Part shown: piece by piece, positions 26,832 through 33,955 of the stretch
How the letters are laid out: each line of letters starts with the position of its first letter
Position numbering within the stretch: the first letter of the stretch is position 1
NCBI GenBank assembly: GCA_045126475.1
Contig: JBGVOL010000026.1
Span: forward strand, 1-64,000
Direction: 5' to 3'
Length of the DNA stretch: 64,000 nt
DNA from: SVEL01 sp045126475
Lineage (GTDB): Bacteria; Bacillota; Clostridia; Lachnospirales; Lachnospiraceae
The notes under the pieces: model-generated
The model's database searches: none
What the model was told of the DNA's origin: nothing
The model's input: the letters and a program-made list of their open reading frames with translations, nothing else
Translations under genes and position numbers: made by a program

Positions 26832-27215
26832 ATGGGATATGAAGATTATTTAAAGAAAGCAAACGATATATTGACACTTGAGGAAGCTGATGACATACTT
26901 TCCCAGATTCAGAACAGTATAGACAGTTCGGATGAGGATGCAGCGGAGCTGTACAATGATTTCCTTGAAGGTGCATTTGCATATGCAAGTGTGCGAAGCG
27001 GCTGGCTGCTGCTGTCAAAAGAAGAGAAGATGGAGCAGGACAAGGGCAGAACTCTTAAGCATGACTCCGTTATTAACAGGGTAAATATACTGGCAAGATA
27101 TCTTGAAAAGACAGGTAAGGATATTTCGTGGAGAGATAAATTAGGTGATTCAAGAAAGAGAATAGGAGATTTTGCGTGTTACGCGGCACTATTTTATGGA
27201 CTGTCTGCCAGATAG
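26832..27215 (+). CDS. Hypothetical protein, 127 aa
   Basis: An acidic N-terminal helical half (EDYLKKANDILTLEEADDILSQIQNSIDSSDEDAAELYNDF, quoted in part) is followed by a basic C-terminal half ending FACYAALFYGLSAR. There is no signal peptide or clear membrane segment, and I recognise no family. GGGAGG before ATG 26832 supports the start. It has its own promoter and palindromic operator (26733-26811), so it is probably switched by a dedicated regulator encoded elsewhere. A small gene follows 21 nt on, probably in the same transcript. Confidence 0.65.
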   Translation: MGYEDYLKKANDILTLEEADDILSQIQNSIDSSDEDAAELYNDFLEGAFAYASVRSGWLLLSKEEKMEQDKGRTLKHDSVINRVNILARYLEKTGKDISWRDKLGDSRKRIGDFACYAALFYGLSAR

Positions 27216-27236
27216 GCAAGTGGAGGGAAAAGTAAA

Positions 27237-27377
27237 ATGAAAGATTCCTATGACGAAATATTACAAAAAACATTTGCCCATCCGGATATTGTAAAATATA
27301 TGAAAGAGCTTTTATTGACTGAAATACAGACGGATGAGCGGGACGGGGCTGCAGACAAATTCAGGTTTAAATGGTAA
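27237..27377 (+). CDS. Small protein, 46 aa
   Basis: ATG 27237 with GGAGG at 27222-27226 gives MKDSYDEILQKTFAHPDIVK and a further 26 residues ending RFKW. It looks translated (good ribosome site, 21 nt after the preceding gene). Its 3' end overlaps the next small frame (27334) in another register; the two may be one gene split by a frameshift. The function is unknown. Confidence 0.5.
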   Translation: MKDSYDEILQKTFAHPDIVKYMKELLLTEIQTDERDGAADKFRFKW

Positions 27378-27567
27378 GGTAGTAGGAATAGCAAAGAATG
27401 AAGAGAATTTTGTCTTTGATATAGGGACGGTTGAGGATACATATATATCCGTAGGAAAGTTTTACATGGAGGATAATGAAACCAGTATAAAAATAAAGGT
27501 AAATTATACCGGTGAGGAGTCGGTTGATAAGAGGATTGATAGGATAATTGCTTCGTTGAGGAGATAG
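27334..27567 (+). CDS. Hypothetical protein, up to 77 aa (possibly 3' half of a frameshifted gene)
   Basis: The frame reads GKVVGIAKNEENFVFDIGTV and then a beta-strand-rich stretch ending VDKRIDRIIASLRR. ATG 27334 has no ribosome-binding site and lies inside the preceding 46-aa frame, so the true start is unclear. The natural-looking composition argues that it is or was coding. The best reading is a +1/-1 frameshift joining 27237-27377 to this frame; the alternative is two overlapping small genes. Confidence 0.4.
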   Translation: MSGTGLQTNSGLNGKVVGIAKNEENFVFDIGTVEDTYISVGKFYMEDNETSIKIKVNYTGEESVDKRIDRIIASLRR

Positions 27568-27658
27568 CTTACAGTGCTGCGAAAATTTAAAATGGAAAAT
27601 ACGTTGATAATTCTAAAAAAAGAGCACATAATGTATTAAAACAGGGAGAGAAATTGAT

Positions 27659-28264
27659 ATGATATTAGAGAACAAATTGGGAATAACAGACTCCGCACAG
27701 CTTGCAAATGAAGAAGAAAGAATCAGCAAGAAGAAAGCTGCCCAAATGTTTGAAACGGGATATTTAGATAAGCTGAAAGCCGGTTCAGTGGAGTCACTTG
27801 TCATGATTCAGAAATATCTATTTGAAGAAATTTATGAATTTGCCGGACAAATACGTGAAGTCAATATTGCAAAAGGAAGTTTTAGATTTGCACCGGTGAT
27901 GTATTTGGAAGAAGCATTGAAAAAAATTGAAAAGATGCCTCAGTCCACATATGATGAAATAATTGAAAAGTATGTGGAGATGAATGTGGCGCATCCTTTT
28001 AGAGAAGGAAACGGAAGAAGTACAAGAATATGGCTGGATCTTATATTAAAAAATGAGCTTGGAAAAGTTGTCGATTGGAGTCTGGTTGATAAGGATGATT
28101 ACCTTCTTGCCATGGAGAGAAGTCCGATAAAAGATATTGAGATAAAATACCTTTTGAACGAAGCATTGACAGACAAAATAAATGACCGTGAAGTTTATAT
28201 GAAGGGAATTGATCATAGTTACTATTATGAAGGATACACCACATATAAAACAGGCGAGTTGTAG
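27659..28264 (+). CDS. Fic-family protein (AMPylase-type), class III-like
   Basis: A 201-aa Fic-fold enzyme expected to transfer AMP (or another NMP) to a protein hydroxyl. The catalytic motif HPFREGNGRSTR starts at His112, matching the active HxFx(D/E)GNGRxxR consensus, and a beta-hairpin flap precedes it (REVNIAKGSFRFAPVMYLEE). Near the C-terminus SYYYEG (Ser187-Gly192) fits the (S/T)xxxE(G/N) inhibitory-helix motif; with a C-terminal location this makes a self-inhibited class III Fic, so a separate antitoxin is not needed. GGGAGAG precedes ATG 27659. The small frames upstream may or may not be partners. Confidence 0.87.
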   Translation: MILENKLGITDSAQLANEEERISKKKAAQMFETGYLDKLKAGSVESLVMIQKYLFEEIYEFAGQIREVNIAKGSFRFAPVMYLEEALKKIEKMPQSTYDEIIEKYVEMNVAHPFREGNGRSTRIWLDLILKNELGKVVDWSLVDKDDYLLAMERSPIKDIEIKYLLNEALTDKINDREVYMKGIDHSYYYEGYTTYKTGEL

Positions 28265-28281
28265 AAGTAAAATGCTATTTA

Positions 28282-28477
28282 GTTACTATTCACAGTCCTT
28301 ACACCTGCATTCGTAAAACCCATCCGCTATGCGTCTGGTCGCCGCTTTGAGGCTTTACGTTTTACTCATTTGGTGGAAGTTCCTGCTTCGCAGGTCTGAT
28401 TTAGAAACATAAACAATTTCTTACATGCAAGCATGACGATATTGTTTATGTTTCTAAATCAACTGTGAATAGTAAAC
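28282..28477 (+). mobile_element. MITE-like element with terminal inverted repeats
   Basis: A 196-bp non-coding element between Fic and the MBOAT gene. The ends are inverted repeats, GTTACTATTCACAG (28282-28295) and CTGTGAATAGTAAAC (28463-28477), differing by one base insertion. Inside are a perfect 20-bp inverted repeat (28398-28417 with 28441-28460) whose loop holds CATGCAAGCATG, and a small CCTGC/GCAGG hairpin near 28382. No open frame or transposase is present. One end recurs at 16330-16392, showing it is dispersed. Confidence 0.65.
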
Positions 28478-28496
28478 TTTTTTAATTAAAATTCTT

Positions 28497-28525
28497 TGTC
28501 ACCTTTTGTCGTTTCCGCACGTCAT
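28497..28525 (+). promoter_or_regulatory. Candidate ECF-sigma promoter for the O-acetylation operon
   Basis: TGTCACCTTTT (28497-28507), a gap of about 16 nt from its CACC core, then CGTCAT (28520-28525). This resembles ECF promoters of the SigV type in Firmicutes (-35 TGAAACxTTTT, -10 CGTC). It would allow autoregulation by the sigma factor at 30892. The -35 match is imperfect. Confidence 0.4.
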
Positions 28526-28558
28526 ATTTATGTAACGAATAAACGGAGGGAACGATAG

Positions 28559-29920
28559 ATGGTATTCAGCAGTCTAAATTTTATATTTATTTTTTTACCA
28601 ATACTTATCCTGTGTTATTATATTGCACCGTATAAGCTGAAAAACGGAGTATTGTTTTTTGGAAGTCTTATGTTTTACACAGCGGGTACGGTTACCCACC
28701 CGGAGCATCTGGTACTTTTATTATGTGCAGTGCTGGTGGATTTTCTGGTAGGTATAGGTATAGAACGGTATGAGAAGTATAAAAAGATAATTCTTGGCAT
28801 GGGAATACTGTACCATCTGTTCTGGCTGTTCTGCTTTAAGTATGCGGGATTTGTATTTTCGTTGGAGTCGATTATACTGCCTGTAGGAATAAGCTTTTAT
28901 ACATTTCAGGGGATATCATATATTGCGGATGTGTATAAAAAAAGATTTCCCGCAGAGAAATCTATATTAAACGTGGGCGTGTACATATGCATGTTTCCAC
29001 AGCTTATTGCAGGACCAATCGTGACCTATCCGGAAGTCAGGGAGCGCCTGTACAAGAGGAAATGTTCCAAAGAAGGGTTACTTGAGGGGATTGGAATGTT
29101 TGTTTTTGGATTAGGTTTGAAGGTTCTTCTGGCAAACAGGCTCGGAGGGTTGTGGGAGGATGTGCAGACCATAGGGTTTGACAGCATATCGACACCGCTT
29201 GCGTGGATGTCCATATTCGCATTCACATTCCAACTGTATTTTGATTTCTTTGGCTATTCAGTGATGGCCATTGGTCTTGGAAAAATGTTGGGATTTAAGC
29301 TTCCTGTCAATTTCTCACACCCTTATATGAGTCGTTCCATGACAGAATTCTGGCGCAACTGGCATATAACACTCGGAAGGTGGTTCAGGGAGTATGTATA
29401 TATTCCTCTTGGAGGAAACAGAAAGGGAAAGCTTATTACATACAGAAACCTTTTAATAGTATGGCTTCTTACCGGAATATGGCATGGAGCAGGTTACAAT
29501 TTTATTCTGTGGGGAGCAGTATTGTTTGTGCTCATAGCACTGGAGAAAAGCTTTTTCGGAAAATTCCTTGAGAGGCATCCGCTTATAGGTCATGCATATA
29601 TGATTATATGTATTCCTCTGACATGGGCTGTATTTGCCATAACTGACATATCTCAGATAGGAGTTTTCTTTTCGCGGCTGTTTCCGTTTTTCGGTCAGGG
29701 AGTATGGTCAATATTCCGATATGATTATGTGAAATATGCGGATATTTACGGATTATTGCTGCTTGTGGGATTGCTGTTTTCAACAAGACTTCCGTATAAG
29801 CTTATGAAGAGGATTAAAAGCAAAGTGATTATATTTATAATATTGACAGCCATATTTGCAGGGTCAGTGTACTGCATGTGGATGGGTTTGAATGACCCGT
29901 TTTTATACTTCAGGTTTTAG
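28559..29920 (+). CDS. MBOAT-family membrane O-acyltransferase
   Basis: A 453-aa polytopic membrane protein (about 10-12 helices) of the DltB/AlgI/PatA family. It moves an acyl group, usually acetyl, from the cytoplasm to an extracytoplasmic acceptor. The conserved MBOAT region has FWRNWHITLGRWFREYVYIP (His269) and the catalytic His309 in LLTGIWHGAGYNFILWG. It sits directly before a secreted SGNH protein, the usual two-part layout for polymer O-acetylation, and before a SigV/RsiV-like pair, which points to peptidoglycan O-acetylation. D-alanylation (DltB) is less likely because dltA, dltC and dltD are absent. GGAGGG before ATG 28559 supports the start. Confidence 0.9.
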   Translation: MVFSSLNFIFIFLPILILCYYIAPYKLKNGVLFFGSLMFYTAGTVTHPEHLVLLLCAVLVDFLVGIGIERYEKYKKIILGMGILYHLFWLFCFKYAGFVFSLESIILPVGISFYTFQGISYIADVYKKRFPAEKSILNVGVYICMFPQLIAGPIVTYPEVRERLYKRKCSKEGLLEGIGMFVFGLGLKVLLANRLGGLWEDVQTIGFDSISTPLAWMSIFAFTFQLYFDFFGYSVMAIGLGKMLGFKLPVNFSHPYMSRSMTEFWRNWHITLGRWFREYVYIPLGGNRKGKLITYRNLLIVWLLTGIWHGAGYNFILWGAVLFVLIALEKSFFGKFLERHPLIGHAYMIICIPLTWAVFAITDISQIGVFFSRLFPFFGQGVWSIFRYDYVKYADIYGLLLLVGLLFSTRLPYKLMKRIKSKVIIFIILTAIFAGSVYCMWMGLNDPFLYFRF

Positions 29921-29931
29921 GGGTGAGCAGC

Positions 29932-30858
29932 ATGAATATAAAAAAGACAAACATCATAGTGATTGTTTTATGTATCATATATGTGCAGGCGGCATTTATT
30001 GTGGGAAAGGCCGTAGAGAAAAGCGAACAGGAAAAATTGACACAGGATTATGGAGAATGGATGGATGAAACGCTTCCGAGGGATGAAGAAACTTCGCAGG
30101 CAGAAGAAGATACAACCCCGGAGAAAGTAACCACACCGGAGGAAGATACAGCACCGGAGGGAGTAACCACCCCGGAGGGAGTAACCACACCGGAAGAAGA
30201 CACCACACCGGAGGAAGATACAACCCCGGAAGAAGTCACAACAGAGGAAGATACCACAAAAAAGGATAACGGAAACATTTCTCCTGCTTCCATGGAAGAT
30301 GCCCTGTTCATAGGCGATTCGAGAACCGTAGGATTGTCTGAATATTCAGGAATGACAGAGGCAACATTTTTTGCAGATGTGGGAATGAGCGTCTACAACA
30401 TTGATAAAAAGGAAATAGTTGTTTCGGGAATCGGAAAAGTATCTTTTGAACAGTTGATAAATGGAAAGAAATATGGAAAAATATATCTGATGCTTGGAAT
30501 AAATGAGCTGGGCTACAATCTTGAAAAGACAATGGAGCATTACGCACAATTGGTGCAGAGAATAAGGGATGCACAGCCGGATGCGGCAATATTTGTGCAG
30601 GCCAACCTCCATGTGACAAAGGATCGTTCCGATACCGATGCGGTATACAACAATTCAGTGATAAACCGGTTTAACGAAGGTGTGTCAAAAATAGCAGATA
30701 ATGAAACTATATTCTATTTGGATGCAAATGTTCTCTTTGATGATGGCAACGGAAATCTGTCAAAGGATAAGAGTTATGATACGGCACACATTTTAGCGAA
30801 ATATTATGTTCAATGGGCAGATTGGATTAAGGAACAGACGGCATCAGCTTTACAATGA
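29932..30858 (+). CDS. Membrane-anchored SGNH/GDSL-type esterase or O-acetyltransferase
   Basis: A 308-aa protein: N-terminal signal-anchor (IIVIVLCIIYVQAAFIV), an acidic Thr/Pro linker of repeated TTPEEDT/TTPEGV units (about 50-105), then an SGNH domain. Block I FIGDSRTVG places the nucleophile at Ser130; LMLGINELG gives the oxyanion Gly/Asn of block III; the C-terminal SYDTAHILAKYYVQWADWI carries the Asp-x-x-His. It would receive acetyl groups from the MBOAT protein and place them on a wall polymer. ATG 29932 is preferred over GTG 29923 because the AGGGGTGA site lies 4-6 nt before the ATG. Confidence 0.8.
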   Translation: MNIKKTNIIVIVLCIIYVQAAFIVGKAVEKSEQEKLTQDYGEWMDETLPRDEETSQAEEDTTPEKVTTPEEDTAPEGVTTPEGVTTPEEDTTPEEDTTPEEVTTEEDTTKKDNGNISPASMEDALFIGDSRTVGLSEYSGMTEATFFADVGMSVYNIDKKEIVVSGIGKVSFEQLINGKKYGKIYLMLGINELGYNLEKTMEHYAQLVQRIRDAQPDAAIFVQANLHVTKDRSDTDAVYNNSVINRFNEGVSKIADNETIFYLDANVLFDDGNGNLSKDKSYDTAHILAKYYVQWADWIKEQTASALQ

Positions 30859-30891
30859 TGACAGGAAAGCCTGCAAGAAGGAGGTAACATC

Positions 30892-31380
30892 GTGCAGGAT
30901 GAGAAGGAAATATTTTGCGAACTTATAAAGGAAAATGAGAAAGATATGTATTATCTTGCATTGAGTATATTAAGAAATGAACATGATGCGTATGACGCTA
31001 TACAGGATGCCATTTTGAAAGCATATTGCAATATGGAAAGTCTCAGGAGCAGAAAGCATTTCAAATCATGGATAATGTCAATAGTACATAACACAGCTAT
31101 AGAATATATAAGAAAGCATAAAGATACTGTGGATATAGATGATTTGGATGAACCTGACTGTAATGAAGGGACGGACACGGTTACAAAGATGGCACTGTGG
31201 GATGCAGTTAATAAACTCAGGCTGCCTTACAGAACAATAGTGATATTGTTCTATTATCAGGGGATGTCGGTAAGACAGATTTCAAATATAATGAAAAGTT
31301 CTGCACCTGCTGTGAGAAAGCAATTGTCGCGGGCCAGAGAAATGCTTGCCACACTTCTGGATAAGGAGGATTTTGTATGA
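30892..31380 (+). CDS. ECF sigma factor, SigV-like
   Basis: A 162-aa sigma-70-family factor with only regions 2 and 4. Region 2 (about 8-75) includes DAYDAIQDAILKAYCNMESL and HFKSWIMSIVHNTAIEYIRK; region 4 (about 100-155) has LRLPYRTIVILFYYQGMSVRQISNIMKSS and a helix-turn-helix ending VRKQLSRAREML. It directs RNA polymerase to stress promoters when its anti-sigma is destroyed. It starts at GTG 30892, 7 nt from AAGGAGG (30878-30884). It overlaps the anti-sigma gene (ATGA), so the two are translated together. The assignment to the SigV group comes from the RsiV-like partner and the O-acetylation genes upstream. Confidence 0.9.
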   Translation: MQDEKEIFCELIKENEKDMYYLALSILRNEHDAYDAIQDAILKAYCNMESLRSRKHFKSWIMSIVHNTAIEYIRKHKDTVDIDDLDEPDCNEGTDTVTKMALWDAVNKLRLPYRTIVILFYYQGMSVRQISNIMKSSAPAVRKQLSRAREMLATLLDKEDFV

Positions 31381-32273
31381 GACGAAAAGAATTTGATAAA
31401 AAACTTAGAGCGTTGGCATTATCGGATAATCTTCAGGTGCCTGACGGTGTAAAAATGTCGATTGACAAAACTCTTGAAGGTCTTCCTGACAAGGAAAAAA
31501 GACATTTCAAGGGGTATGCCATGAGAACGGTATTAGCTGCAGCATGTGCGGTATTTATCCTCTTGTTTGTCATGCCCAATGTAAGTCCGGCATATGCAGA
31601 GGCTCTAAAGGATGTACCAATTATAGGAGATATTGTAAAGGTATTTACAATACGTGATGATGAGTACAGTGATGAATATCACGAACTGAAAGCAAATGTA
31701 CCGGTGATTGAAGACAAGGAAAATGAGGCGGCAGCAGAGCTTATCAATAAGGATATTGCAGAGCTTACAGACAGAATAATAAGTGAATTTTATAAGGAAT
31801 TGGAAGCTGTAGGAGATAACGGACACAGTTCAGTATATATAGATTATGAGATTGTGCGGGATACAGAGAGATGGTTCAGTCTGAAACTCAGTGTGTGTCA
31901 GGTAGCAGGAAGCGGTAATATTTACTACAGATATTACCACATTGACAGAAAAAGCGGAGAGTATGTAAAACTGTCAGACATGTTTAAGGATGACAGCTAC
32001 AGACAAGTGCTGGCAGAAGAAATTCGCAGCCAGATGCGTGAGATAATGGAAAACGATTCCAAAAAAGTATATTGGATTGACGATAAGGGAATCGGATACG
32101 AGTTTACAATACTTGATGCCGACCAGGAATTCTTCTTTGATGATAACGGCAATCTGGTAATAGTGTTTGACAAGTATGAAGTTACACCGGGATACATGGG
32201 ATGTCCTGAATTTACCATGCCAAAAGAAGTATATTCAAATCTTCTGAAAGATGAGTTTAGAGACATATCGTAA
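31377..32273 (+). CDS. Anti-sigma factor with RsiV-like DUF3298 domain
   Basis: A 298-aa type II membrane protein: cytoplasmic sigma-binding segment (about 1-47), one membrane helix (about 50-70), and an extracytoplasmic region. The latter has a DUF4179-like stretch (YAEALKDVPIIGDIVKVFT) and a C-terminal DUF3298/RsiV-type domain (about 200-290; YYHIDRKSGEYVKLSDMFKD, YEFTILDADQEFFFDDNGNLVIVFDKYEV). In Bacillus RsiV this domain binds lysozyme, which triggers cleavage and frees SigV. The ATG overlaps the sigma stop. It closes the operon MBOAT-SGNH-sigma-anti-sigma. Confidence 0.82.
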   Translation: MRRKEFDKKLRALALSDNLQVPDGVKMSIDKTLEGLPDKEKRHFKGYAMRTVLAAACAVFILLFVMPNVSPAYAEALKDVPIIGDIVKVFTIRDDEYSDEYHELKANVPVIEDKENEAAAELINKDIAELTDRIISEFYKELEAVGDNGHSSVYIDYEIVRDTERWFSLKLSVCQVAGSGNIYYRYYHIDRKSGEYVKLSDMFKDDSYRQVLAEEIRSQMREIMENDSKKVYWIDDKGIGYEFTILDADQEFFFDDNGNLVIVFDKYEVTPGYMGCPEFTMPKEVYSNLLKDEFRDIS

Positions 32274-32329
32274 AAGCGTCAATTTGATTACCCTGCTTTG
32301 GAATGTAAATAAAACATAAAATACTAACA

Positions 32330-32383
32330 ATGTTATAAAATCATAACATCGCACATTGACATTACGGTTTTTTATGATAGAAT
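32330..32383 (+). promoter_or_regulatory. Promoter and 7-bp inverted repeat before the XRE gene
   Basis: TTGACA (32356-32361), 16 nt, TAGAAT (32378-32383) form the promoter of the XRE-ImmA module. Just upstream ATGTTAT (32330-32336) and ATAACAT (32343-32349) make an inverted repeat with a 6-nt spacer, a plausible operator for the XRE protein itself. Confidence 0.55.
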
Positions 32384-32411
32384 TATAGTAGGAAGAAATG
32401 GAGGGATAATC

Positions 32412-32744
32412 ATGAATGAATTGTTAGGTAGCCGTATCAAGGCATTGAGAGGTGCGAAAAATTTCACACAAGAGCAGATTGCAGACCAGATTGGTGTGAG
32501 CAGACAGAAATATGCCCGTATCGAGAGTGGTGCAAATAGCATTACATTAGATATCCTTTCTAAAATAGCGGAAGTACTTGATTTGACTGTAGGTGATATC
32601 ACAAGGGTACTCGATGAGGCTCCGGTTGTTGCGTATCGAGTTGGAACCGAAGATAGTTCTTCAGAAAAGATATTTGATATGATTGACCTCTTTTATGCAA
32701 ATAAACGTCTGTATGCAAAACTTCAGCATAAGGACATGTCATAA
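32412..32744 (+). CDS. XRE-family transcriptional regulator
   Basis: A 110-aa protein with an N-terminal lambda-repressor-type HTH (about 5-60): LGSRIKALRGAKNFTQEQIADQIGVSRQKYARIESGANSITLDILSKIAEVLDL, seen here in pieces. The short C-terminal tail (about 65-110) may contact the metallopeptidase encoded next. GGAGGG before ATG 32412. Paired XRE-ImmA genes usually form a derepression switch in which the peptidase cleaves the repressor. Confidence 0.88.
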   Translation: MNELLGSRIKALRGAKNFTQEQIADQIGVSRQKYARIESGANSITLDILSKIAEVLDLTVGDITRVLDEAPVVAYRVGTEDSSSEKIFDMIDLFYANKRLYAKLQHKDMS

Positions 32745-32756
32745 AGGAGGTTACTT

Positions 32757-33578
32757 ATGCGGGAGAGTAGAAGAAGAGAAATACGAATAGAAGCTGACAC
32801 ATTTAGGGGTAAATGTAAGCTAAGCCGCTATGGCATTATTGACTTATTCAAGGATTGTGAACGATTGGGATATAAGCTGTTGCGATATCCCTTGGGAGAA
32901 ACAGCAGATTTAGGTTTTGCACTATTAAAGGACAATGATATTATAATTTTTACTAACACTTGTAGCCGATTGTCCAGAGAAATATTTACTTTGGCACATG
33001 AGATAGGACATACAATACTTCATATGAATGGGGAGGCCTCTTTTATTGACGATAGTATCACTATATCGGGAAGAAACACAGACGAAAAAGAACAGGAAGC
33101 AAATTATTTTGCAGCGTGTTTACTGATGCCTGCGGATAATGTGAAGAAGTTTATAGATTTAGAGATAGCAGGTTTCAATAAAGATGGATTATCTGCACTG
33201 GATATTGCAAGAATAATGTCTGAATTTAACGTAAGCTTTGATATGACATTAAACCGACTGGAAAATCTCGGAATAATCAATACAAATGAGAAATTGAAGC
33301 TTGACAATGAACGCAATGAAAAGAGGGTCGGAAATCTCCTTAAAAGTGTAGGTGGTAATTCGAAACTTAATGTTCCGAGCACAGATATTGATATTCCTTA
33401 TGAGTACATTGATTATGTAATATACAATTATAATCATAATGCTATTCCAAAGGAAACGCTTGAGCGCGTATTGGATTGTTACCACTTGAGCTTAGAGGAT
33501 ATTAGTGACAGGTTAGTGGATAATCAAGGTTGTGATGAAGAAAATCTTGATGCATTGATAGGAGGTCTGACAGATTGA
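32757..33578 (+). CDS. ImmA/IrrE-family metallopeptidase
   Basis: A 273-aa zinc peptidase with HEIGH at residues 81-85 (LAHEIGHTILHMNGE) and a second conserved helix QEANYFAACLLMP (about 111-123) supplying the third ligand, as in ImmA and IrrE. It likely cleaves the partner XRE repressor upon a signal such as DNA damage. A C-terminal extension (about 170-273) is not part of the core fold. AAAGGAGG precedes ATG 32757. A third, frameshifted gene overlaps the stop. Confidence 0.88.
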   Translation: MRESRRREIRIEADTFRGKCKLSRYGIIDLFKDCERLGYKLLRYPLGETADLGFALLKDNDIIIFTNTCSRLSREIFTLAHEIGHTILHMNGEASFIDDSITISGRNTDEKEQEANYFAACLLMPADNVKKFIDLEIAGFNKDGLSALDIARIMSEFNVSFDMTLNRLENLGIINTNEKLKLDNERNEKRVGNLLKSVGGNSKLNVPSTDIDIPYEYIDYVIYNYNHNAIPKETLERVLDCYHLSLEDISDRLVDNQGCDEENLDALIGGLTD

Positions 33579-33906
33579 GAGCCTCTTTAGATATCAATGT
33601 TGAATTGAACAATCATGGGAAGGATGTTTTGGAAAAGGTTGATGCCGATATTGCTTCCGGTAAGATCGAAATATATTGCGATATCTTGTGGGTATGGTTG
33701 ACGAAAAAGAAACAGTTAAGGACTTTAACTCAATCAATAATGCTTCAAATCTGAATTGGGCATTCAGTAGCCAATTGACAAAGTTTATAAAACGTTTTTG
33801 GAATAATCCATACAGAAAAGAAGATACAGCATGGATTCAAAAGTTAGCTAATGAAAACGCCATAAATGTAAAGGAAAAGCTATTAGCATTACGAAAATTG
33901 ATATAA
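33575..33906 (+). pseudogene. Third gene of the XRE-ImmA module, frameshifted
   Basis: A TTG at 33575, 9 nt after AGGAGG (33560-33565), opens LRASLDINVELNNHGKDVLE and stays open for 59 codons. A second frame continues the sense as VGMVDEKETVKDFNSINNAS to a natural end at 33906 (LLALRKLI). Inserting one G near 33687-33691 (TTGTGGG to TTGGTGGG) joins them into one protein of about 110 aa. So this is either a real one-base deletion or a sequencing error. I do not recognise the family; translation with ImmA is likely from the overlap. Confidence 0.6.
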
Positions 33907-33955
33907 TATAAAAAAATTGCGTTGACTTGTTAAAAATAATTCAGAGGAGATAAGG

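Noticed and set aside
33676..33906. Independent 76-aa gene
   Set aside because: It has no ribosome site and reads as the continuation of the frame opened at 33575 after a one-base shift.
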